From JASJHI01 sp965371355 (GTDB taxonomy: Bacteria > Actinomycetota > Acidimicrobiia > Acidimicrobiales > Ilumatobacteraceae): DNA of 12,913 bases. Position numbers and translations under genes: made by a program. The stretch lies in contig CBDUYD010000082.1 of NCBI GenBank assembly GCA_965371355.1, positions 1 through 12,913 on the forward strand, written 5' to 3'. Within the stretch, counting starts at the first letter, position 1; every line of letters starts with the position of its first letter. Below, in pieces: positions 6,606-12,913 of this stretch. The notes below the pieces were generated by a model. That model had not been told where the DNA came from and did no database searches. It saw only the letters and a list, made by a program, of their open reading frames with translations.

Positions 6606-7202
6606 GTGTCGCCGACCGTCTCACCATCGCGCCGCGCGAGCGCTCTCCCGCCCGATGAACGGCGCGCGGCGATCGTCGAGGCCGTCCGCCCACTGCTCAT
6701 CGAGTACGGCGACCGCCTGACCTCGCGCCAGATCGCCGAGGCCGCCGGCGTTGCCGAGGGCACGATCTTCCGCGCCTTCGGCGACAAGGACGAGGTGCTG
6801 TCGGCGACGCTCGAAGCGGTCCTCGACCCCGAGCCGCTCGAGCGGGCGCTCTCGGGGATCGATCCCGACCAGCCGTTCGAGAAACAGCTTGTCGAGGCGA
6901 CCGAACTGATCCGCAGGCGGGTCGTCGACGTCTGGCACGTCGTGTCGCAGCTGCGCGGCAAGCTGCGCGAGCAGGCGTCCCGGCCACCCGCCGACAGCGA
7001 CGAACTCACCGCGATGTTTGCCCGCCGGCGGACCCGGTTGCGCATCGAACCGGCCGACGCCGCCCGCCTGCTGCGTGCGCTCACGCTGTCGCTCACCCAC
7101 CCGATGCTCACCGGAGGGCCGGTGACCGCCGACGAGATCGTCGCCACCGTCCTACACGGCATCGAAAGACCCAGGAGCGATCGACCCGGGAGCGAGCGAT
7201 GA
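6606..7202 (+). CDS. TetR-family transcriptional repressor
   Basis: The 198-residue protein has the N-terminal TetR DNA-binding domain: a helix-turn-helix at about residues 39-58 (S-R-Q-I-A-E-A-A-G-V-A-E-G-T-I-F-R-A-F), followed by the conserved GDKDEVL segment. The C-terminal part (about 75-198) is a variable helical ligand-binding domain with no recognisable ligand signature. The GTG at 6606 is chosen because it leaves a normal-length arm before the first helix and fits the leaderless promoter. Its stop overlaps the start of the first ABC subunit as ATGA, so repressor and exporter are made together. The palindrome upstream is the likely target, giving negative autoregulation relieved by a transported or related compound. 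Ligand identity is unknown. Confidence 0.9.
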   Translation: MSPTVSPSRRASALPPDERRAAIVEAVRPLLIEYGDRLTSRQIAEAAGVAEGTIFRAFGDKDEVLSATLEAVLDPEPLERALSGIDPDQPFEKQLVEATELIRRRVVDVWHVVSQLRGKLREQASRPPADSDELTAMFARRRTRLRIEPADAARLLRALTLSLTHPMLTGGPVTADEIVATVLHGIERPRSDRPGSER

Positions 7203-8938
7203 ACCTCTGGTCACTGCTCAAGAGCCACCTGCTGGGCCCCTACCGGAATGTGCTGCTTCTGGTCGTCTTCCTCCAGACGATCCAGACCTTTGCCGCGCTC
7301 ACGCTGCCGACCCTCAACGCCAACCTGATCGACAACGGGGTGTTGCTCGGCGACAACGAATACATCCGCCAGACCGGCCTCATCATGTTGTTCTTCACGA
7401 TCGTCCAGGTCGTGTTCGCGATCGGTGCCGTCTGGTTCGGCGCCCGCGCGGCGATGGGGTTCGGCCGTGACGTGCGGCGTGACATGTTCCACCGCGTCAC
7501 CGAATTCTCCGCCCGCGAGGTGGGCGATTTCGGCGCGCCGTCGCTGATCACGCGCATCACCAACGACGTACAGCAGGTGCAGATGCTGGTCGTGTTGGCC
7601 TCGACGATGATGATCGCCGCTCCGATCACGCTCGTGATCGGCATCTTCATGGCGGTCCGCGAAGACGTCGGGCTGTCGGTGATCCTCGTGTTCGCCATCC
7701 CGGCCGCGGTGATCATCCTCGGCCAGGTCGTGTACCGGATGGTCCCGGCCTTCCAGGCCATGCAGGTCCGCATCGACCGGCTCAACCTCGTACTGCGCGA
7801 GCAGATCACCGGCATGCGCGTCGTGCGGGCATTCGTCCGCGAGCCAGAGGAGGTCGAGCGCTTCGCCGAGGCGAACGAGGAACTCACCGAGGTGTCGCTG
7901 CGCGCCGGTCGTTTGATGGCGGCAATCTTCCCGACCGTCACGTTGATCATCAATGCATCGAGCATCGCCGTGCTGTGGCTCGGCGCCGACCGGATCAACG
8001 CCGGGAGCATGGAACTCGGCTCGCTCGTCGCCTACCTCAGCTACCTCATCCAGATCCTGATGGCGGTCGTGATGGCGACGTTCATGGTGTCGATGATCCC
8101 GCGCGCCTCGGTCGCCGGCGTGCGGATCTCCGAGGTGCTCGCCACCGAGTCCTCGGTGCGCCCTCCGGCCGATCCGGTGACCGAGGTCGACCGACACGGC
8201 TCGCTCGAGTTCCGCAACGTCGGGTTCCGCTACCCCGGCGCCGCTCACGCAGTGCTCCACGACGTCTCGCTCCGGATCGAGGCGGGCGAGACGACGGCGA
8301 TCATCGGCAGTACGGGATCGGGCAAGACGACGCTCGTCAACCTGTGTTCGCGGCTGGTCGACCCGACCGAGGGTGCTGTTCTCGTCGACGGTGTCGACGC
8401 GCGCGACCTCGATCCCGATCTGCTGTGGAGCAAGGTCGGCTATGTGCCCCAGAAGGCGTTCCTGTTCTCGGGCACGGTGGCTTCCAACCTGCGATTCGGC
8501 CGCCCGGACGCGACCGACGGCGACCTCTGGGAGGCACTCGAGATCGCCCAGGCTGCAGGCTTCGTGCAGGCGATGCCCGACGGGCTGTACAGCGAGATCA
8601 CCCAGGGTGGCAGCAACGTGTCGGGTGGGCAGCGCCAGCGGCTGGCGATCGCGCGGGCGCTCGTCGTGCGGCCCGAGGTCTACGTGTTCGACGACTCGTT
8701 CTCGGCGCTCGATCTCGCCACCGACGCACACCTGCGGATGGCCCTGAAGCCCCACACGACCGACGCGGCGACGCTGATCGTCGCCCAGCGCGTGTCGACG
8801 ATCGCCGACGCAGACCAGATCATCGTGCTCGAGAACGGCGAGATCGTCGGGCGCGGCACCCACCTCGATCTCATCACGTCGTGTCCGACGTACGCCGAGA
8901 TCGTCGAATCGCAGGTCGGCGAGGGCATGGTCGCATGA
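7199..8938 (+). CDS. ABC exporter half-transporter, degenerate-site subunit (TM287-like)
   Basis: The 579-residue half-transporter has an N-terminal six-helix exporter membrane domain (about 15-310) and a C-terminal ATPase domain (about 335-575). Walker A is G370-S-T-G-S-G-K-T377 and the signature is S475-G-G-Q478. Walker B ends D498-D499, so the catalytic glutamate is aspartate. The switch-loop histidine is Q530 in IVAQR. This Asp/Gln pair is the degenerate-site arrangement known from TM287 of the TM287/288 exporter. The protein should therefore pair with the next gene product and bind ATP at its own Walker motifs without efficient hydrolysis. It overlaps tetR by ATGA and the next subunit by ATGA, giving tight coupling. 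Substrates of such exporters are usually lipids, peptides or drugs; this one is not identifiable. Confidence 0.93.
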   Translation: MNLWSLLKSHLLGPYRNVLLLVVFLQTIQTFAALTLPTLNANLIDNGVLLGDNEYIRQTGLIMLFFTIVQVVFAIGAVWFGARAAMGFGRDVRRDMFHRVTEFSAREVGDFGAPSLITRITNDVQQVQMLVVLASTMMIAAPITLVIGIFMAVREDVGLSVILVFAIPAAVIILGQVVYRMVPAFQAMQVRIDRLNLVLREQITGMRVVRAFVREPEEVERFAEANEELTEVSLRAGRLMAAIFPTVTLIINASSIAVLWLGADRINAGSMELGSLVAYLSYLIQILMAVVMATFMVSMIPRASVAGVRISEVLATESSVRPPADPVTEVDRHGSLEFRNVGFRYPGAAHAVLHDVSLRIEAGETTAIIGSTGSGKTTLVNLCSRLVDPTEGAVLVDGVDARDLDPDLLWSKVGYVPQKAFLFSGTVASNLRFGRPDATDGDLWEALEIAQAAGFVQAMPDGLYSEITQGGSNVSGGQRQRLAIARALVVRPEVYVFDDSFSALDLATDAHLRMALKPHTTDAATLIVAQRVSTIADADQIIVLENGEIVGRGTHLDLITSCPTYAEIVESQVGEGMVA

Positions 8939-10860
8939 GCGGTATCACGGCCCCATCGGGCAATGGCGCCGAAGAGCCGGACGTTGTCGAGGAAGGGCAA
9001 GCCGCGCAGGACGAGCGCGAGCTGATCGCGACGACGGGCAACGCCGCCCGCCGCGGCACCTTCGGCCCGAGCGGAGGTCTCGGGATGCCGACCGAACGGT
9101 CGGAGAATTTCGGCACCACGCTGCGCCGTCTCGGTGAGATCCTCGGCAAGGAGCGCTGGAAGCTGTTCGTCGTGTTCGCGCTGACCCTGACCAGCGTCAC
9201 GCTCGTCGTCCTCGGCCCGCGGCTGCTCGGGCAGGCCACCGACATCATCGTCGAGGGATTGTCGAGCCCCGACGGGATCGACTTCGACGCTTTGCACCGC
9301 AAGCTGGCTCTCGTCGCCGGGCTGTACGGCGTGAGCTGGGCGCTGGCGTACGGCCAGGCATACATCCTCGCGGGGGTCGTCCAACGTTCGATGTACACGC
9401 TTCGCGAGTCGGTCGAGGACAAGCTCAACCACCTGCCACTCAGCTACGTCGACCGTCAGGCCCGGGGCGATCTCCTCAGCCGCGTCACCAACGACATCGA
9501 CAACCTCGCGCAGAGCCTCCAGCAGACGATCAGCCAGATCCTCACCTCGCTCCTCACGCTGATCGGCGTGATCGTGATGATGTTCACGATCTCTCCGCTG
9601 ATGGCGATGATCGCGCTCGTCGTGGTGCCGCCGTCGATCCTCCTGATGAAGGTGATCGGGGGCCGGGCTCGACCACGTTTCATCTCCCAGTGGCGTCACA
9701 CCGGCGAGCTCAACGCGCAGGTCGAGGAGGTCTTCACCGGTCACTCGGTCGTCAAGAGCTTCGGTCGCCAGCGCGAGGTCGAGCAGGCGTTCAACGACGA
9801 GAACGAACAGCTCTACGAGGCGAGCTTCGCCGCGCAGTTCATCGCCAACCTGATCCAGCCGGCGATGATGTTCATGGGCAACGTCCAGTACGTCCTGATC
9901 GCCGTCGTCGGCGGCCTGCGGATCTCGACCGGTGCGATGAGCATCGGCGACATGCAGGCCTTCATCCAGTACGCCCGCCAGTTCTCCCAGCCGCTCACCC
10001 ACCTCGCCTCGATGGCAGCGACATTCCAGTCGGGCATCGCGTCGCTCGAGCGGGTGCTCGAACTGCTCGACGCAGACGAACAGACCGAGGAGCAGCCCGA
10101 CACGATCGATCCGCCGCCGGTGCGCGGCCGGGTCGTGTTCGACGACGTCGACTTCTCCTACGACCCCGACAAGCCCCTGATCGACGGGCTCAGCGTCGTC
10201 GCCGAGCCCGGACAGACGATCGCGATAGTCGGACCGACCGGCGCCGGGAAGACCACGCTGGTCAACCTGCTCATGCGGTTCTACGACCTCGACGGTGGCA
10301 CGATCAGCCTCGACGGGCGCGACATATCGAGCTTTCCGCGCCGCGAGCTGCGATCGAAGATCGGCATGGTGCTCCAGGACACCTGGCTGTTCGGTGGCAC
10401 GATCCGTGAGAACCTCGCGTACGGCAACCCCGATGCCACCGAGGAGCAGATCCTCGAGGCGGCGCGGGTGACCTACGTCGATCGGTTCGTCGGCATGCTC
10501 CCCGACGGGTACGACACGCTGATCAACGACGAGGGCGACAACATCTCCGCGGGTGAGAAGCAGCTGATGACGATCGCCCGAGCGTTCCTTGCCGACCCCT
10601 CGATCCTGATCCTCGACGAGGCGACCAGTTCGGTCGACACCCGGACCGAGGTGCTGATCCAGGAGGCGATGAACGCGCTGCGGGCGCAGCGCACGAGCTT
10701 CGTGATCGCGCACCGGCTGTCGACGATCCGAGGGGCGGACGTGATCCTCGTGATGGAGGACGGACACATCGTCGAGCAGGGCGATCACGACGAACTGCTC
10801 CGGCGGGGCGGCGCCTACGCCCGCCTCTACAACGCCCAGTTCGCAGGTCAGGCCACCTGA
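8935..10860 (+). CDS. ABC exporter half-transporter, catalytic-site subunit (TM288-like)
   Basis: The ATG at 8935 overlaps the preceding stop as ATGA and gives 641 residues; longer upstream readings would be shadow frame. About 65 hydrophilic residues precede the membrane domain (about 70-390), a longer leader than in the partner. The ATPase domain has Walker A G433-P-T-G-A-G-K-T440, Walker B ending D561-E562 with the catalytic glutamate, and switch H593. Its own signature is the degraded S538-A-G-E-K, where the partner has SGGQ. In the dimer this weak signature faces the partner's defective Walker B/switch, while the partner's intact SGGQ faces this subunit's intact site. That gives one working and one degenerate ATP site. 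The 3' end lies 14 bases from the convergent MFS gene. Confidence 0.94.
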   Translation: MSGITAPSGNGAEEPDVVEEGQAAQDERELIATTGNAARRGTFGPSGGLGMPTERSENFGTTLRRLGEILGKERWKLFVVFALTLTSVTLVVLGPRLLGQATDIIVEGLSSPDGIDFDALHRKLALVAGLYGVSWALAYGQAYILAGVVQRSMYTLRESVEDKLNHLPLSYVDRQARGDLLSRVTNDIDNLAQSLQQTISQILTSLLTLIGVIVMMFTISPLMAMIALVVVPPSILLMKVIGGRARPRFISQWRHTGELNAQVEEVFTGHSVVKSFGRQREVEQAFNDENEQLYEASFAAQFIANLIQPAMMFMGNVQYVLIAVVGGLRISTGAMSIGDMQAFIQYARQFSQPLTHLASMAATFQSGIASLERVLELLDADEQTEEQPDTIDPPPVRGRVVFDDVDFSYDPDKPLIDGLSVVAEPGQTIAIVGPTGAGKTTLVNLLMRFYDLDGGTISLDGRDISSFPRRELRSKIGMVLQDTWLFGGTIRENLAYGNPDATEEQILEAARVTYVDRFVGMLPDGYDTLINDEGDNISAGEKQLMTIARAFLADPSILILDEATSSVDTRTEVLIQEAMNALRAQRTSFVIAHRLSTIRGADVILVMEDGHIVEQGDHDELLRRGGAYARLYNAQFAGQAT

Positions 10861-10874
10861 CCGGATTGGGCTGA

Positions 10875-12320
10875 TCAGGCAATCGCCTCGCGGTCGGTCG
10901 TCGCCGTCTTCGCCGGAGCGAGCCCGCGGGTCGCCGCGACGTCGTCGTCGTGGATGTACCAGGCCGCCCACGCCGAGGGGAGCATCAGCAGGCCGCATGC
11001 CAGGAAGCCCCACTGGTAGGCCTGGAGACGGTCCACGGCAGGGGCCGCGTCGCCACCCACGGCGGCGAGGCGGGCGGTGATCACCGTTGCCACGATCGCG
11101 ACACCGGCCGCGTACGACACCTGTCGCAGGGCGGTGAACAGCGACGTCGCGCGTCCCGTGTCGGCGATCGAGGTCGTCGCGTAGACGGCGGTCTGGACCG
11201 CGACGAACACGAGCCCGACCGACAGCCCGCGGAACAGTGAGATCGCCGCGATCACGCCGAGCGGGGTGTCGAGTCCCGCCAGGGCGTAGGCGCAAGTCGC
11301 CGCCGCGGTCAGCAGTAGACCGACCACCATCAGACGCCGCGGACCGACGCCGCGGTAGAGGCGGTGTCCGAGAAGGTTCGACACGAGGAAGACCCCGAAC
11401 GCCTGGGGCGCCTGGGCGAGACCGCTCTCGAAGGCCGAATAGCCGCGGAGCGTCTGCATGTACAGAGGGAGCGCGAAGATCAATCCGAAGAAGCCTGCAT
11501 ACATCGAGGCCGACGAGATGTTGATCGTGCGGAACAGGCGGTCCTTGTAGAGGCGCAGGGCGAGCATCGGTTCGGGGATCCTCAGCTCGACGACGATCAG
11601 TGCGATGCCCGCGCCGACCCCCACCAGCGCGAGCGCGAGGGTGCCCGGGTGCGTCCAGCCACGCCCTGGCGCGGTCGAGAGGGTGTACAACAGCACGCTG
11701 ACCGAGGTGACCGACAACACGAAACCGGCGAGGTCGAACCGGCCCGGTCTCTCCTGGCGCGTCTCCCTGAGCCAGATCACCGAGAGCACGAGGGCGACCG
11801 TTCCGATCGGACCGTTGATCAGGAAGATCCAGCGCCATGAGACGCCGTCGACGAGCAGGCCGCCGATCAGTGGGCCGATCGCGGGCGCGATCACCGCGAC
11901 GCTCAACACGCCGATCGCGGCGGTCGCACGATCCTCGAGCGGGAAGGCCCGGTAGAGCATCGCGGCACCGATCGGTGTCAGCAGGCCGCCGCCGACCCCC
12001 TGGAGGAGCCGCAGCGCGACGAGCTGTTCGAGCGACTGCGACAGCCCACACAGGATCGAGACGCCGATGAAGAGGATCAGTGCGCCGATGAAGATTCGAC
12101 GGGTTCCGAAACGGTCGCCGAGCCAGCCGGCGGCCGGGATGATCGCCGCGAAGCTGAGCAGGTAGCCGACCGCGATCCACTCGATTTCCGTGCTCTCCAC
12201 GCCGAACTGGTTGGCCAGCGTCGGTAGCGCGACGTTGACCATCGTGCCGTCGATCACGGTCATGAAGATGACCATGATGTAGACGACCATCACCTTCTTG
12301 CGGTACGGCATGTGGCTCAC
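10875..12320 (-). CDS. MFS transporter, DHA2 (EmrB/QacA) family drug:proton antiporter
   Basis: The 481-residue membrane protein has the length and hydrophobic pattern of 14-helix DHA2 exporters. Helix 1 carries the family motif with D24-G-T-M-V-N-V-A-L-P. The loop after helix 2 has motif A, G65-W-L-G-D-R-F-G-T-R-R75. Helix 5 has the antiporter motif C as APAIGPLIGG, followed by the WRWIFLINGPIG block. It should expel a hydrophobic or cationic compound in exchange for protons; substrate is unknown. The first start is GTG at 12320; an ATG at 12311, three codons in, is an equally possible start. It is transcribed towards the ABC genes and divergently from hrpA. On the minus strand an AACCTA/TAGGTT hexamer (12357-12362) might be its -10 box, but no -35 supports it. 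The short tail ends in charged residues. Confidence 0.92.
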   Translation of the reverse strand: MSHMPYRKKVMVVYIMVIFMTVIDGTMVNVALPTLANQFGVESTEIEWIAVGYLLSFAAIIPAAGWLGDRFGTRRIFIGALILFIGVSILCGLSQSLEQLVALRLLQGVGGGLLTPIGAAMLYRAFPLEDRATAAIGVLSVAVIAPAIGPLIGGLLVDGVSWRWIFLINGPIGTVALVLSVIWLRETRQERPGRFDLAGFVLSVTSVSVLLYTLSTAPGRGWTHPGTLALALVGVGAGIALIVVELRIPEPMLALRLYKDRLFRTINISSASMYAGFFGLIFALPLYMQTLRGYSAFESGLAQAPQAFGVFLVSNLLGHRLYRGVGPRRLMVVGLLLTAAATCAYALAGLDTPLGVIAAISLFRGLSVGLVFVAVQTAVYATTSIADTGRATSLFTALRQVSYAAGVAIVATVITARLAAVGGDAAPAVDRLQAYQWGFLACGLLMLPSAWAAWYIHDDDVAATRGLAPAKTATTDREAIA

Positions 12321-12394
12321 CGGCCGCGGCGTTCGGGGGGAGGGAACACGCTTGGGAACCTACGCGACCGATCCCGTTGCGGTGCCAGCGAGCG

Positions 12395-12417
12395 GCGCAA
12401 CTGCGATGCTGTTGCGC
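12395..12417. repeat. Inverted repeat in the MFS-hrpA divergent gap
   Basis: GCGCAAC (12395-12401) and GTTGCGC (12411-12417) form a 7-bp perfect dyad around nine bases, ending two bases before the proposed hrpA GTG. An overlapping pairing, CCAGCG (12385-12390) with CGCTGG (12416-12421), is also possible. It could be an operator for either divergent gene, or an RNA hairpin at the hrpA start. Confidence 0.45.
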
Positions 12418-12419
12418 TG

Positions 12420-12913
12420 GTGGCCGCAGAGCAGCGACGCAGTGCACATCGGGCGCTCGTCGAATCGTCGCGCCTGTCGTACCCCGACACGCTCCCGATC
12501 AGCGAGCGACACGATGAGCTGCTGAGCACGATCCGCGAACACCAGGTGGTGATCGTCGCCGGTGAGACCGGCTCGGGCAAGAGCACCCAGCTACCGAAGT
12601 TGTGCATCGAGGCGGGCCGCGGGCTCGAGGGTCTGATCGGGCATACGCAGCCGCGGCGCGTCGCCGCCCGCACGATCGCCGAGCGGGTCGCCGACGAGAT
12701 CGGATCACCGCTCGGCTCCGATGTCGGGTACACGGTGCGGTTCACCGACCATGTCGGCGAGGCGACGCTCGTCAAGGTGATGACCGACGGCATCCTCCTC
12801 GCCGAGATCCAGCGCGACCAGACGCTGCGCAAGTACGACACCTTGATCATCGACGAGGCGCACGAGCGCAGCCTCAACATCGACTTCATCCTCGGCTACC
12901 TGAAGGAACTGCT
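12420..12913 (+). CDS. hrpA: ATP-dependent RNA helicase HrpA, DEAH-box (5' part, runs off the window)
   Basis: About 164 residues are present. From the GTG at 12420 the reading includes SRLSYPDTLPISERHDELL, closely resembling the segment before the helicase core of E. coli HrpA. Motif I follows (G48-E-T-G-S-G-K54-S55), then motif Ia GHTQPRRVAARTIAERV, a VGYTVRF segment, the TDGILL segment, and motif II D145-E-A-H148. These proteins unwind RNA and, in E. coli, take part in mRNA processing and rescue of stalled ribosomes. The frame stays open further upstream to a GTG at 12312, inside the MFS gene, but that stretch is arginine-rich non-homologous sequence, so 12420 is preferred. The N-terminal region would be shorter than in E. 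coli. The 3' end is beyond the window. Confidence 0.9.
   Translation, partial: MAAEQRRSAHRALVESSRLSYPDTLPISERHDELLSTIREHQVVIVAGETGSGKSTQLPKLCIEAGRGLEGLIGHTQPRRVAARTIAERVADEIGSPLGSDVGYTVRFTDHVGEATLVKVMTDGILLAEIQRDQTLRKYDTLIIDEAHERSLNIDFILGYLKEL

Noticed and set aside
7211..8863. A 550-codon minus-strand open frame inside the first ABC gene.
   Set aside because: His/Asp/Arg-rich composition with no recognisable motif; it mirrors the codon bias of the real plus-strand gene.
7975..8934. A 320-codon upstream extension of the second ABC gene.
   Set aside because: It overlaps the ATPase domain of the first subunit in another frame and is Arg-rich without motifs; the ATGA start at 8935 explains the gene.
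10856..10879. CCTGA / TCAGG inverted repeat between the convergent ABC and MFS gene ends, as a two-way terminator.
   Set aside because: Only five base pairs around a 14-base loop and no T-tract; too weak to call although the location is right.
8680..12447. A 1255-codon open frame on the minus strand covering the MFS gene, most of the second ABC gene and the end of the first.
   Set aside because: It is rich in Arg, Asp, His and Gly without domain motifs and lies over genes with clear motifs in other frames. High G+C keeps such shadow frames open.

Overview
The window is about two-thirds G+C. Its genes are densely packed and strongly biased to G/C in third codon positions, with overlapping ATGA and TTGA gene junctions and several apparently leaderless starts. 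The gene families present (a HAD-PlsC fusion, a WS/DGAT acyltransferase, a TIM287/288-like split ABC exporter, and HrpA) fit a high-GC actinobacterium. A marine or soil member of the Acidimicrobiia is my best guess, by inference only. I see no rRNA, tRNA, insertion sequence, phage gene or CRISPR array. It looks like ordinary chromosome with a lipid-metabolism and transport flavour.

Layout, left to right. (1) A MOSC-domain protein of the mARC/YcbX type (13-843). (2) A cytoplasmic type-B carboxylesterase (910-2589). (3) A probable three-gene lipid operon: a HAD phosphatase/1-acylglycerol-3-phosphate acyltransferase fusion (2654-4099), a WS/DGAT-type wax ester/triacylglycerol synthase (4141-5592), and an SGNH-hydrolase lipoprotein (5589-6578) that starts at a TTG overlapping the WS/DGAT stop. 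(4) A TetR repressor and the two subunits of a heterodimeric ABC exporter (6606-7202, 7199-8938, 8935-10860), each junction being an ATGA overlap. A perfect 18-bp palindrome sits just upstream of the TetR start and spans the SGNH stop codon. (5) A convergent DHA2-family 14-TM drug:proton antiporter on the minus strand (12320-10875). (6) The divergent 5' end of an HrpA-type DEAH-box helicase (12420 to the right edge).

How the genes may work together. The acyltransferase and WS/DGAT could supply phosphatidic acid and then neutral lipid, while the two hydrolases act on acyl esters inside the cell and at the surface. The TetR-ABC cassette looks like a self-repressed exporter unit. Its two subunits show complementary degenerate ATPase residues: Walker B Asp and switch Gln in the first, and a degraded signature in the second. 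This is the hallmark of an asymmetric heterodimer. No intergenic gap exceeds about 100 bases. I do not see a clearly new type of system. The most interesting items are the TetR operator/leaderless promoter arrangement, the lipid cluster with its coupled SGNH lipoprotein, and the inverted repeat in front of hrpA.
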